This document shows positions 56,269 through 64,000 of a DNA stretch of 64,000 nt, in pieces. The translations under genes and the position numbers were made by a program. The notes beneath the pieces are model-generated. The model was not told the DNA's origin. It did no database searches and worked only from the letters and a program-made list of their open reading frames with translations. The stretch lies in contig JACOUP010000008.1 of the NCBI GenBank assembly GCA_016177765.1, positions 501,021 to 565,020 of the forward strand, read 5' to 3'. Source of the DNA: Deltaproteobacteria bacterium. Lineage in GTDB: Bacteria > UBA10199 > JACPAL01 > JACOUP01. Numbering within the stretch: position 1 is the stretch's first letter; each line of letters opens with the position of its first letter.

Positions 56269-57021
56269 ATGCATCGTCATCCATTAAGGCTCTTTTTAAC
56301 CATCGCCTTCCTAACAGCCATTGGCTCGGTAGTCCTCGGTTGTTCCCCCAAAGGAGGCGGTTCGGATGCCCCTCCGCTTTCGATCCCGGCCAGTCTGCCG
56401 CGCGGGGAAGATACCAAGACCGAGGCCCAAGGGGACCCTTGTTACAACGTGACCTGCGGCGATGGTCTTGAGTGTGTTGAAGGACTCTGTATGCCAATCA
56501 AGACAGAAAATGAGACCGTCTCAGAGGAAAAAGCGGTCCCCAATCATCCCCCGATCATTGAAATCGTCCCTCCGCCGGCCAGCGGATCCACTCCGGTAAC
56601 CATCAACGCCTACGACCCGGACCAGGGGGATACCGTTCATCTCCGTTTTGACAGCTTGCCCCCTGACGCCCAAGTGCAGGTAAGCCCGGAGTCCAATCCG
56701 GTCCAGGCAACGGTTCTTCTTCCAACCCCTCTCGCAGAGGGACATAATTTTATCGTCTTTGCCGAAAACCGGGATGACAACGGGCTTGTCGTGGCCGCCA
56801 GCAACATAACCTATCCTGCCGGCGCCACCCCTCTTGTCGCTCCGGTTATCACACAACCCCCGACACTCCCGGCCTCAACAATGATGCCAACCATCTCCAC
56901 GGATGCCAGAACCATTCTCTCCTCCGGGAGCCAACGAAATCGGGCGATCGTCCCCTCCCAGGAAATTGTCAACGCCCTGAGACAGAGTTTCCGAGGAAGT
57001 GCTTCGCCAGCAAGACGCTAG
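56269..57021 (+). CDS. lipoprotein with a small cysteine-rich motif, unknown function
   Basis: 250 residues. Lipoprotein signal peptide ending in VVLGC (residue 25). A short disulphide-type motif CYNVTCGDGLECVEGLC lies at about 58-74, followed by a beta-rich region (ITINAYDPDQGDTVHLRF type, Ig/cadherin-like in flavour) and a Ser/Thr/Pro-rich tail. I recognise no specific family; the Cys motif resembles those of myxobacterial and other deltaproteobacterial surface proteins. ATG 56269 follows a G-rich ribosome site. Convergent with the phospholipase-like gene, sharing CTAG. Confidence 0.7.
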   Translation: MHRHPLRLFLTIAFLTAIGSVVLGCSPKGGGSDAPPLSIPASLPRGEDTKTEAQGDPCYNVTCGDGLECVEGLCMPIKTENETVSEEKAVPNHPPIIEIVPPPASGSTPVTINAYDPDQGDTVHLRFDSLPPDAQVQVSPESNPVQATVLLPTPLAEGHNFIVFAENRDDNGLVVAASNITYPAGATPLVAPVITQPPTLPASTMMPTISTDARTILSSGSQRNRAIVPSQEIVNALRQSFRGSASPARR

Positions 57022-57917
57022 GCGGTCCACTCGGGAAGCGTGGCATGCCGATTATAAATCCCTTCGCGTAGTTGTCTCTTGGCCAAGGCCAAAAAGTGGA
57101 CCGCCTCTTTTTCTGTCGATTTCCCGCGTAAATAATCTCTCCTCATCTGTCGCCTCAGCCTTGAGGCATAGGCGATCCGCTCCTTGCCGGTAGGATCCAC
57201 ACGGGTGCAGGGGGCCTTCTCCAAACGGGTCAGAAAGGTAATTACTGCCTGGACGGCCAGTCCCCGGAATTCTTTCGCATCGGCATCGGTCAGCGCCCAC
57301 CGGGACCGCCGGTCAATCCTCGCCATCATCCCCTGCCAGTGCCGGATCCGGTGAAGGGTCAGGATACTGTTAAAAATCCTTTTGTTGGTCCGGAAGGAAA
57401 AAAGGGTTCTCCTAATCATCCCCTGAAAGAGTGCGTCATCCTCCGAAAAATCCCCTTTGCCGATTTCGCGGGTTAAGGCCCAGACCTTTTTTGGGCGTTT
57501 GGCATCGAACCGCATCTCCCAATAAACATGCCCCAGGGTCCGTGTCCGGAAACTCTTCAAGGTATGGTAAGGGACAAAGAAATTGTGGGAGATAATATCC
57601 GCCGCCAAGTGTGCCAGATAGCCATAAGCGGCCGCCTTCTGGGCCTGGTTTTTGGCCGCCTTGAGGATCTGAAAACCAACCCTCCAGCTGTGGCAGTTAT
57701 AAATGGTGTCCACATAACTCTTCCCGACCGTGATATCGGCGGCCAGGGCCCCATAGAGAAAATCTTTCGGGCACAGTGAAAGGACTTCCTTGACGGAAGG
57801 GGCCAGAATCGCTATCTGTCTTAAGGCCTCCTGGGCGTAGTCCAGGTGGGCAATCGGCCCCCAGGCGTACGCGCTCAAAGGAAAGAGAAAAAACAGCATT
57901 AATGCCAAAAAGATCAT
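57018..57917 (-). CDS. zinc-dependent phospholipase C-like exported protein
   Basis: 299 residues from ATG 57917 (a TTG at 57941 is possible). Signal peptide (IFLALMLFFLFPLSAYA), mature Trp first as in secreted PC-PLC (AWGPIAHLDYAQEAL). Metal-ligand motifs of the Zn_dep_PLPC family follow: YGALAADI near residue 60 and AYGYLAHLAADIISHNFFVPYH near residue 100. The family ranges from secreted phospholipases to uncharacterised envelope proteins; the substrate is not known here. Divergent from the uracil-DNA glycosylase gene. Confidence 0.82.
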   Translation of the reverse strand: MIFLALMLFFLFPLSAYAWGPIAHLDYAQEALRQIAILAPSVKEVLSLCPKDFLYGALAADITVGKSYVDTIYNCHSWRVGFQILKAAKNQAQKAAAYGYLAHLAADIISHNFFVPYHTLKSFRTRTLGHVYWEMRFDAKRPKKVWALTREIGKGDFSEDDALFQGMIRRTLFSFRTNKRIFNSILTLHRIRHWQGMMARIDRRSRWALTDADAKEFRGLAVQAVITFLTRLEKAPCTRVDPTGKERIAYASRLRRQMRRDYLRGKSTEKEAVHFLALAKRQLREGIYNRHATLPEWTA

Positions 57918-57931
57918 GCCGGGGATGGTAC

Positions 57932-58003
57932 AGCATTTCAACTGTTAGCAGGTATAGTTATTTCTGCTAACAGTTAGAAATACTTATGGTTGATTAACCA
58001 TAG
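57932..58003. repeat. two-hairpin intergenic element, copy 2
   Basis: AGCATTTCAA, then a different palindrome (CTGTTAGCAG at 57942-57951 pairing with CTGCTAACAG at 57964-57973), then the 24-bp segment shared with copy 1 (57974-57997) and a short ATGGTT/AACCAT hairpin. It lies between divergent phospholipase-like and uracil-DNA glycosylase genes. Confidence 0.75.
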
Positions 58004-58025
58004 TCCCCAAGGAAGGAAAACTCAA

Positions 58026-58706
58026 ATGGATTCCCTGTCCCCTAAATCCCTCGTGATCAAGGCACTCAAGAAAAATCTGCAGGCTTTAAAGGATTCTGGC
58101 ATGACCCATATCCCCCGCCAAGAAAAAACCGTTTTTAAGGGCACTCCTCTTGTCAAGATCCGTGAGGAAATCGGCGACTGCACCCGCTGTAAACTTTCTC
58201 AAGGGAGGACCAAGATTGTCTTTGGTACCGGGAACCCGAGTGCCGCATTGATGTTCATCGGTGAAGGGCCGGGGCATGATGAAGATATCCAGGGGGAACC
58301 GTTCGTGGGTCGTGCCGGGCAACTGCTGACTAAAATTATTGAGGCGATGGGGCTGAAAAGAAGCGATGTCTATATTGCCAACGTTGTTAAATGCCGTCCT
58401 CCCAATAACCGGACCCCGGAACCGGATGAGATCGCCACCTGCTCCCCCTTCCTCATCAAACAGGTCTTGGCCATCGGTCCCAAGGTCATCGTCACTTTGG
58501 GCAATCCGGCAACCCAAACGCTCCTGGAAACCCAACAGGGGGTCACCTCACTGCGCGGCCGTTTCTTTAATTGGCAGGGGGTCTCCCTGATGCCGACCTA
58601 CCATCCCGCCTTTCTGTTGCGGAACCCAAACATGAAAAAACCGGTTTGGGAGGATATGCAGAAGGTGATGGAAAAATTGGGGCTCAAGCTGAAACAGAAC
58701 TCTTAG
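58026..58706 (+). CDS. uracil-DNA glycosylase, family 4 (Fe-S type)
   Basis: 226 residues from ATG 58026, with GGAAGG upstream. [23 protein letters not shown] near residue 87 is the catalytic region. Four cysteines (C..C in [20 protein letters not shown] and ATCSPF) hold a [4Fe-4S] cluster, and [11 protein letters not shown] near residue 200 completes the pattern. It removes uracil from DNA. The stop TAG uses the first two bases of a repeat array, and the end overlaps the diguanylate cyclase gene by 23 bp. Confidence 0.94.
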   Translation: MDSLSPKSLVIKALKKNLQALKDSGMTHIPRQEKTVFKGTPLVKIREEIGDCTRCKLSQGRTKIVFGTGNPSAALMFIGEGPGHDEDIQGEPFVGRAGQLLTKIIEAMGLKRSDVYIANVVKCRPPNNRTPEPDEIATCSPFLIKQVLAIGPKVIVTLGNPATQTLLETQQGVTSLRGRFFNWQGVSLMPTYHPAFLLRNPNMKKPVWEDMQKVMEKLGLKLKQNS

Positions 58707-60192
58707 GTGATACCCCATTGGGCGAATCACCCTTGGGTGACTCACCCTTCGTAAACTCCGTATACGCCACCACACGATCACGCCCCTGTCCCTTCGCCTG
58801 GTAGAGGGCCACATCGGCATGGTCGACCAGATCGTCGGCCGATTGGGCATCCTCGGGATAACAGGAGAGTCCGGTACTCACTGTAAAATGTCCTGTCGGC
58901 TGCGTTTGTCGGTTCGGAAACGGATGCTGGCGGACCCACCCCAAAAGTTTATCAGAAACTGTCAAGGCCTGTTCCCGGTTCGTATTCGGCAGAAGGACCA
59001 AAAATTCCTCCCCCCCGAAACGGATGATCACATCTACCTCGCGCAGGTTTTCACGCAGAAGCCTGGCAAACTCCCGAAGGACAACATCCCCCTCCAGATG
59101 GCCGTAGGCATCATTGTACTTCTTGAAGGAATCGATATCGACCATCAAAATGGAGACAGGGCGCGAGAATCGCTTGGCCCGTTTGATCTCCATCGGAAGG
59201 ATCTGTTGGAGATAACGACGGTTGTACAGATCCGTCAGTTCATCCTTGATCGAGAGATCCTTGGTTCTGGCATAAAGATCAACATTGATCAGGGCAACCG
59301 CAATCTGGCTCGCCACCGCCTGGAGCATTTCCCTCTCCTCGTCCGAAAACTGGTTGACACCGGGCCGTGAGAAATTCATGACCCCCACCAGATTGTTTTT
59401 AAAGAGGAGGGGGATTGAGACAAAGGAACCATCCTCCTTCTTCTGCCCCTTGTAATGAAGATAACGGGGATCCTTTTTGGTATCACGGATGTAGATAATC
59501 TCCTTGGTCAAGGCGGCCATCCCGCTCACCCCCTCCCCCAGTTTGAAGGTCATGTCCTGGAGTTTGACCTCTTCTTTAAAACCAAAGGTGGTTCGGACGA
59601 TCAAGACCTCCTTTTTGGGATTCCAGAGGAGGATGGCGAACTCCTTGAAGCCAAGCCTTCTCGCAATAACGTCGGTCAGGACATGAATGAGTTCTTCAAA
59701 TTCCAAGGTGGCACTGATCGCCCTCGCAATATCATAGAGGAGAGTCAGACGCCGGTTTTTCTCCTCCAAAACCTCCTGATACTTTAGTTCCTCCTGCACC
59801 TGGATCAATTTTCTCTCCGTCTCCAGTTTGATGACATCCAGGGTGGTCATCCGCTCCATGAGCCGGTTAAAAACACGGGAGAGCCGGCCGATGAGGTCTT
59901 CCGAGAGGACAGGGGCGCGTACCAGAAAATCCTTTTCCTCCGCCGTCTGCATAATTGACATCAAGGTCCCCAGAGGACGGGTCACAAACCAATAGGTCAG
60001 TAAGAAGAGAGCCACCACCGTAAAAAGGGAGAAGGAAAAGAAAAAGAGGAGGATAAAACCAATCCTGCCAAACCGTTCGGCAAGATGAAACCCCGGATAG
60101 AGCAAAAGTTCCGCCAAGACAAAGAGGGAAATGGCTAAAAACAAGGCGACCCCCAGTATGATCTTCGTCTCTACGGAGGGCCTTCTGGACAT
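58684..60192 (-). CDS. membrane diguanylate cyclase (HAMP-GAF-GGDEF)
   Basis: 502 residues. Two N-terminal spans (about 10-30 and 42-68) are followed by a HAMP domain (RPLGTLMSIMQ and on), a GAF domain (about 145-300) and a GGDEF domain with active-site FGGEEF near residue 440. It should make cyclic di-GMP in response to a ligand of the GAF domain. After the catalytic domain, three 15-bp repeat units encode a C-terminal tail ([15 protein letters not shown]) that overlaps the uracil-DNA glycosylase gene. Confidence 0.92.
   Translation of the reverse strand: MSRRPSVETKIILGVALFLAISLFVLAELLLYPGFHLAERFGRIGFILLFFFSFSLFTVVALFLLTYWFVTRPLGTLMSIMQTAEEKDFLVRAPVLSEDLIGRLSRVFNRLMERMTTLDVIKLETERKLIQVQEELKYQEVLEEKNRRLTLLYDIARAISATLEFEELIHVLTDVIARRLGFKEFAILLWNPKKEVLIVRTTFGFKEEVKLQDMTFKLGEGVSGMAALTKEIIYIRDTKKDPRYLHYKGQKKEDGSFVSIPLLFKNNLVGVMNFSRPGVNQFSDEEREMLQAVASQIAVALINVDLYARTKDLSIKDELTDLYNRRYLQQILPMEIKRAKRFSRPVSILMVDIDSFKKYNDAYGHLEGDVVLREFARLLRENLREVDVIIRFGGEEFLVLLPNTNREQALTVSDKLLGWVRQHPFPNRQTQPTGHFTVSTGLSCYPEDAQSADDLVDHADVALYQAKGQGRDRVVAYTEFTKGESPKGDSPNGVSPKSSVSA
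58705..58749. repeat. 15-bp palindromic units (family A), three copies at the udg/diguanylate cyclase junction
   Basis: AGGTGATACCCCATT, GGGCGAATCACCCTT and GGGTGACTCACCCTT. They form the C-terminal tail of the cyclase and lie at the stop codon of the convergent glycosylase gene. Confidence 0.85.
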
Positions 60193-60288
60193 AGCCGATG
60201 ACTATCGGGGAAAAAGGGGGCTTTGTCAATTGATGACGCAGAAGGTCATCTTATTGATAACTCCAAACAACCATGATAGGGTGCCCCG

Positions 60289-61248
60289 GTGCTTCCGATC
60301 CCCCCATACCTGACCCGACTGGCGATCCTTTTGGTACTGGTTGCCGCCTGTGCCTCCCCTTTGAAGAGAGAGTCTATCCTGCTTCGGGTCGCCGTGGAGA
60401 AAGAGCCCCTCCAAGTCCTTGAAATTGAATTGGAAAATTACCTTCTGGGTGTCCTGGCCGGAGAGGTCCCCGAGGACTGGCCGATAGAGGCGCTCAAGGC
60501 CCAAGCGGTAGCGGCCCGGACCTATGCCCTCTACCGTCGATCAAATCCGCGAAGCGAACTCTATGACCTGGAAACCACTGTGGAAGATCAGGTCTTTAAA
60601 AACCCCTCCAAGGGTCACCCTTCACCCAAGGTTTCCAAAAGATTCCGGCAGGCGGTGGCCGAGACGGCCGGAGAGGTCCTTACCTCCGGAGAGATGCCAA
60701 CGCCGGAGGCCGGTCTCATCCCCGCCTACTACCACAGCTGTTGCGGGGGACAAACCGAGGCCGCCTCTTCAGTTTGGGGAGGACTTGACTCGGGACTGCC
60801 GGCACCGATCAAAGACCCTTACTGCAAGGCCTGCCCGAATTTCAGTTGGGAAGAAAGAATCCCGAAGGCAGAGATCACCCCGTTGTTATTTGAAACCGAA
60901 GGAGAAGAGGGCAAAGAAACAATGACTCTGACCATTCAAAACAGGGACCCCGCCGGTCGTGTACAACAGCTCTCGATCAGACAAAACGGCAAAAGCCGGT
61001 TGATCACCGCCAACGATTTCAGACGTACCGTCGGCTACCAAAGACTTAAAAGCAGCTGGTTCGACTTCAAAGAAGAGGAAGAGGCCTATATTTTCTCCGG
61101 GCATGGTTCCGGCCATGGGGTCGGGCTTTGTCAATGGGGGGCCAAAGGGATGGCGGAACGGGGATTCCCCTACTCCGAGATCCTGAAATTCTACTACCCT
61201 CAGGCGGTGATTCAACCATGGCAGAGAGCCCCGGTTGATTTCGAATGA
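60289..61248 (+). CDS. SpoIID/LytB-domain lipoprotein, probable lytic transglycosylase-type
   Basis: 319 residues; GTG start at 60289. Lipoprotein leader ends at LVAAC. The SpoIID domain shows VLEIELENYLLGVLAGEVPEDWPIEALKAQAVAARTYAL and SGHGSGHGVGLCQWGAKGMAERG near residue 275. SpoIID proteins cleave peptidoglycan glycan strands lacking stem peptides; outside spore-formers the same domain works in envelope remodelling. A degenerate repeat-like stretch lies at 60608-60631. ATGA overlap with queA. Confidence 0.88.
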   Translation: MLPIPPYLTRLAILLVLVAACASPLKRESILLRVAVEKEPLQVLEIELENYLLGVLAGEVPEDWPIEALKAQAVAARTYALYRRSNPRSELYDLETTVEDQVFKNPSKGHPSPKVSKRFRQAVAETAGEVLTSGEMPTPEAGLIPAYYHSCCGGQTEAASSVWGGLDSGLPAPIKDPYCKACPNFSWEERIPKAEITPLLFETEGEEGKETMTLTIQNRDPAGRVQQLSIRQNGKSRLITANDFRRTVGYQRLKSSWFDFKEEEEAYIFSGHGSGHGVGLCQWGAKGMAERGFPYSEILKFYYPQAVIQPWQRAPVDFE

Positions 61249-62051
61249 TGGATCTCTCCCTTTTTGACTATCACTTCCCCAAGGAATCCGTGGCGCAAAA
61301 ACCGCTTGAGAAAAGGGATGATTCCCACCTCATGGTTCTTGATCGGGGAGACCGGCGTTGGTCCCACCATTCGTTTCGTGGGGTCCCCCAATTTTTCAAA
61401 AAGGGAGACCTGTTGGTGATGAACAATGCGGAGGCCGATCTCGTCCCCTTTGAGGGAGGATTGGTTCCTCCCCTACCCCCTTATATCAAACGAAAACATC
61501 GGACCGATTTTACCGACGAGGACACTCAACGGTACCGAACCGTTTATGCCTCTGTCCCCGGTTCCAAGGCAGCCCCCACGGCCGGTTTTCACTTCACGGG
61601 GGAGATTCTGCAAAAACTAAAAGAGAACGGCGTGCAACAGGCCTTTCTGACACTCCATATCAGCCATGACACCTATAAACCGATCCGGACACAAAATATC
61701 CTGGATCACCCGATGCATGGGGAGGAATACCAGATCCCCGAAGAAACGGCTGACGCCGTCTTGCGGGCCAAACAAGAAGGCCGAAGGATCATCGCGGTTG
61801 GCACCACCACCGTCCGGGCACTGGAGTCGTGGGCTCTTGCCCCGGCGATAAAAACAAACCTCTTCATCACCCCCGGCTTCCGGTTTCAGATCGTCAACGC
61901 CCTCCTGACCAATTTTCACCGCCCCCGTTCCACACTCCTCGTGATGGTCTCCGCTTTTGCCGGAAGGGAATTTATCTTGAAGGCGTATGAAGAAGCGATC
62001 CGCGAAAAATACCGGCTCTTCTCCTACGGGGATTGCATGCTCATTATCTAG
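61245..62051 (+). CDS. queA: tRNA ribosyltransferase-isomerase QueA, short form
   Basis: 268 residues against about 340-350 for typical QueA. N-terminal LSLFDYHFPKESVAQKPLEKRD and the C-terminal half (YRTVYASVPGSKAAPTAGFHFTGEIL, LHISHDTYKPI, HGEEYQIP, GTTTVRALES, LLTNFHRPRSTLLVMVSAFAG) are excellent matches. The usual middle part after NDTRVIPARL (about 75 residues) is missing: MNNAEADLVPFEGG joins directly to LVPPLPPYIKRK. QueA adds the cyclopentene-diol precursor to tRNA in queuosine synthesis. Tgt, the preceding enzyme, starts at 63828 on the same strand. Activity of this form is uncertain. Confidence 0.85.
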   Translation: MMDLSLFDYHFPKESVAQKPLEKRDDSHLMVLDRGDRRWSHHSFRGVPQFFKKGDLLVMNNAEADLVPFEGGLVPPLPPYIKRKHRTDFTDEDTQRYRTVYASVPGSKAAPTAGFHFTGEILQKLKENGVQQAFLTLHISHDTYKPIRTQNILDHPMHGEEYQIPEETADAVLRAKQEGRRIIAVGTTTVRALESWALAPAIKTNLFITPGFRFQIVNALLTNFHRPRSTLLVMVSAFAGREFILKAYEEAIREKYRLFSYGDCMLII

Positions 62052-62542
62052 GGGCGGGGAGTTTCAGAAGAGGAACAGACCGCAACACACTGAGGGTCGG
62101 TAAAAAAGAGACTCGCCCTCTTGGGAGGATTGTTGGGATCAAGCGCGCACTGGGCGGTTGGGGGATTTTCAGGCGCTGAGACCTCACCAAAGACAAGGGT
62201 GACCCCTTCTTCTACCATCGTCACCGCGGGACTATAACATTCCCCCTCCTCCCGCTGTTCTGAGATCAGGATATTATTCGGGAGAATGACGGCAGTACGG
62301 CAAATTGGAAGGTTTTTGAAAATCCCGACCTTGTCTTCCAAGCGGTAGGTGAGCCGCCCCTCTTTTACCCTAATATAGAGATCGTAGGGAGGAGAAGGCT
62401 CCGACTTCTTCGTTCGGGAAGGTTCTATGCGGGAGTAGTGAAACTCTCCCTCTTTTGTCCGCCCAACATAGGTCAGCCGGATCGGAAAATCGTCATCGCG
62501 TTGGATGCGGCGGTCCTGAAGACAGGGGAATTGCTGGCCCAT
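62048..62542 (-). CDS. hypothetical protein, no family recognised
   Basis: 164 residues from ATG 62542 (AGGGG four bases upstream). No signal peptide or membrane span. The middle (YDLYIRVKEGRLTYRLEDKVGIF) looks beta-rich, and the C-terminal third has several cysteines (AQCALDPNNPP, DPQCVAVCSSS). It follows ispH by 43 bp on the same strand and ends convergent with queA, sharing CTAG. It could be a small uncharacterised domain; coding status is likely but not certain. Confidence 0.5.
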   Translation of the reverse strand: MGQQFPCLQDRRIQRDDDFPIRLTYVGRTKEGEFHYSRIEPSRTKKSEPSPPYDLYIRVKEGRLTYRLEDKVGIFKNLPICRTAVILPNNILISEQREEGECYSPAVTMVEEGVTLVFGEVSAPENPPTAQCALDPNNPPKRASLFFTDPQCVAVCSSSETPRP

Positions 62543-62585
62543 ACACCCCTATTCTCGGCAAGATCCGGGCTAAAGTTGCCTTTTT

Positions 62586-63779
62586 TTAAAGGGACTGACG
62601 AAAAGAAAGGACCTTTTCCACCACCTCCCCCATCACCTGGTTGGGGGTGGAGGCACCGGAGGTAATGCCGATTTGAAGAGGGCCTGACGGGAGCCAGTTT
62701 TCAGTCATGACAGTCTCAAACTGGCCAAACGGTTTGTGGCGGATCGCCTGGGGGGAAACAAGACAATCGGCGTCTTCAATATGATACGTGGTCACAAAGG
62801 AGGAGGCCATCTTGGCCAGATGATTCGTGTTGCTGGAATTGTAGCCGCCGATGACGACCATGAGATCCAGTTTTTCCTTTTTGAGATTCAGGATCGCATT
62901 TTGACGGTCTTCAGTGGCGCTGCAGATGGTATCAAAATTCCTGAAATGGTCATGGACATGTTTTTCGCCGTACCTCTTCACCATCGCTTCCTTCAATCGA
63001 TCGGCAATCGCCAGCGATTCGCTCATCAGCATCGTGGTCTGATTGGCAACACCGACACGCCGGAGGTCCTGGTCTGGATCAAACCCTGGGGAGACCGCCT
63101 TGGCAAATTTTTGGAGAAATATTTTCTTATCCCCTGAACGACGAATGTAGTCACAAACAGTCTCCACCTCCGGCATGTTCAAAACCACCAGATATTTCCC
63201 GTTGGGGTAGGCCAAAACCCGGGAACTGGTTGCCTGCGTCTCTTCATGATAAACCTTCCCATGAATCACCGCAGTAAATCCCTCCTCGGCATAACTCTCC
63301 ACCCTCTTCCAGACATTCAGGACCGACCCGCAGATGGTATCCACCAAGATGCATCCTTTTTCCTTCAGTTTTCGGATTTGTGAAGCGGTCGCTCCAAAGG
63401 CGGGAAGCACCACGACATCCTCTTTCGCCACCTCATCGTAGTCTGTCAGGAAACGAACCCCCATCTTCTGGAGGTTATTGTTGACACGGGGGTTGTGAAT
63501 GATCTGCGCAGTCAGGTAGATTTTTTTATCCGGAAAACGCTCGTGCGTCTCATAGGCCAGATCCACCGCTCTATCGACACCGTAACAAAAACCAAAAGAG
63601 CTGGCCAGATGAAAAGTCAGATCCCCGGCAGTCCAGAGGTTCCCGGCCGCCTGGATCTTGGAAACGATATCGCTGTAATAATCCTTCGTCAGCTGCCCCT
63701 TAATCTGTTCCTTCAAACCAAAGCTCTTCCGATGAATCTGGCCCGGATCAAAGCTCTCGGCCTTCAGGTGGGAAGTCAT
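62586..63779 (-). CDS. ispH: 4-hydroxy-3-methylbut-2-enyl diphosphate reductase, long form
   Basis: 397 residues, versus about 310 in Escherichia coli. The three cluster-binding cysteines are present: FGFCYGVDRAV near residue 64, LVDTICGSVLNVW near residue 150 and FDTICSATEDRQ near residue 288, with SSNTNHLA near residue 320. An N-terminal extension of about 50 residues and internal additions resemble the plant/cyanobacterial-type enzymes. It produces IPP and DMAPP in the MEP pathway. Divergent from tgt. Confidence 0.92.
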   Translation of the reverse strand: MTSHLKAESFDPGQIHRKSFGLKEQIKGQLTKDYYSDIVSKIQAAGNLWTAGDLTFHLASSFGFCYGVDRAVDLAYETHERFPDKKIYLTAQIIHNPRVNNNLQKMGVRFLTDYDEVAKEDVVVLPAFGATASQIRKLKEKGCILVDTICGSVLNVWKRVESYAEEGFTAVIHGKVYHEETQATSSRVLAYPNGKYLVVLNMPEVETVCDYIRRSGDKKIFLQKFAKAVSPGFDPDQDLRRVGVANQTTMLMSESLAIADRLKEAMVKRYGEKHVHDHFRNFDTICSATEDRQNAILNLKKEKLDLMVVIGGYNSSNTNHLAKMASSFVTTYHIEDADCLVSPQAIRHKPFGQFETVMTENWLPSGPLQIGITSGASTPNQVMGEVVEKVLSFRQSL

Positions 63780-63827
63780 AAGTAATCATTGAAATCGTAT
63801 TCCAGCTGTGAAATCAAGTGCAAACCG

Positions 63828-64000
63828 ATGCCCCCCTTCCGCCTCCTTAATAAGGAGAGAACCACCCAAGCCCGGAGGGGAGAAATAACAACTCCCCACG
63901 GCACGATTGCAACCCCTGTCTTCATGCCGGTCGGGACCGCCGCCACCGTCAAGGCGGTAACCTCGGAGGAGTTGGAAGCGCTGGGGGCCGAGATCATTCT
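63828..64000 (+). CDS. tgt: queuine tRNA-ribosyltransferase, 5' end
   Basis: First 57 residues from ATG 63828; the gene continues past the right edge. The sequence [19 protein letters not shown], then [19 protein letters not shown], is the diagnostic N terminus of Tgt, which exchanges guanine 34 of tRNA for the queuosine precursor. Together with queA it indicates queuosine biosynthesis. No clear ribosome site is seen; earlier in-frame starts (TTG) are possible. Confidence 0.9.
   Translation, partial: MPPFRLLNKERTTQARRGEITTPHGTIATPVFMPVGTAATVKAVTSEELEALGAEII

Noticed and set aside
60608-60631. Possible 17th locus of the 15-bp unit in the SpoIID gene
   Set aside because: AGGGTCACCCTTCACCCAAG keeps fragments of the motif but does not align as a 15-bp unit.
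1-64000. tRNA, rRNA, integrase, insertion sequence or replication origin
   Set aside because: None recognised on inspection; gaps between genes are short and explained by repeats or promoters.

Overview
The window is dense, protein-coding DNA of moderately high GC from a Gram-negative bacterium. Evidence for that envelope includes lipoproteins, a periplasmic c-type cytochrome system, a probable outer-membrane barrel and a monofunctional transglycosylase. The gene mix (Qrc-like menaquinol complex, multihaem cytochromes, an NtrBC-type pair, lysine fermentation genes, long class II aldolase) suggests a deltaproteobacteria-like or other deep Gram-negative lineage, but taxonomy cannot be fixed from the sequence alone. 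I see no rRNA, tRNA, CRISPR array or insertion sequence, and no gene-free stretch longer than about 160 bp.

Region 1-11.4 kb (minus strand) is an electron-transport island. It reads from a cytochrome-porin fusion (Cyc2-like) through two duplicated monohaem cytochromes, an octahaem NapC/NrfH-like protein, a pentahaem c554-like protein, a Rieske protein, a pentahaem membrane cytochrome, a b6-type cytochrome b and a 34-residue membrane peptide. A Qrc-like operon follows (pentahaem, molybdopterin-family, 4x[4Fe-4S] and NrfD subunits, then a dihaem cytochrome cut by the left edge). I count 28 CXXCH motifs. Next to it (11.5-12.7 kb) lie an FNR-like regulator and a sensor-only relative. Four TGAT-N4-ATCA boxes sit in front of these operons.

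Region 12.8-21.4 kb holds tadA, a lactonase-type metallo-beta-lactamase, pabB/pabC, thiD, a DUF192 lipoprotein, thiE, a ZIP transporter and an NtrC/NtrB-type two-component pair. Region 21.5-23.1 kb has a small membrane protein and an MNT/HEPN toxin-antitoxin-like pair with a palindromic operator. Region 23.1-28.3 kb encodes most of the lysine fermentation pathway (kal, kamE, kamD, kamA, kdd; kce is not here). A tight minus-strand operon (28.3-36.5 kb) runs hemW, grpE, an LpoA-like lipoprotein, thiL, two CNNM/CBS proteins and an RNA uracil methyltransferase. Then come parA-like, nadC, mtgA, an HEXXH protein, an NhaC-type antiporter, ggt, valS, an M24 peptidase, a YjjJ-like HipA kinase, a SHOCT protein, rsmD-coaD-aminotransferase, a class II aldolase, PAP2, AMMECR1, split coaC/coaB, a lipoprotein, a zinc phospholipase C-like protein, family 4 uracil-DNA glycosylase, a diguanylate cyclase, SpoIID, a short queA, an unknown protein, ispH and the start of tgt.

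The most unusual feature cuts across all regions. Short palindromic repeats sit inside coding sequences and are translated. The main family is a 15-bp unit (consensus GGGTGAATCACCCTT, a 13-bp palindrome plus TT) in 1-3 tandem copies at 16 loci, all in genes. One copy interrupts an otherwise 96% identical 77-bp repeat, giving an empty-site/filled-site pair within this window. At least four other palindromic families also lie inside genes, and pabB carries three families at once. Convergent genes almost always overlap at their stops, often by exactly 4 bp.
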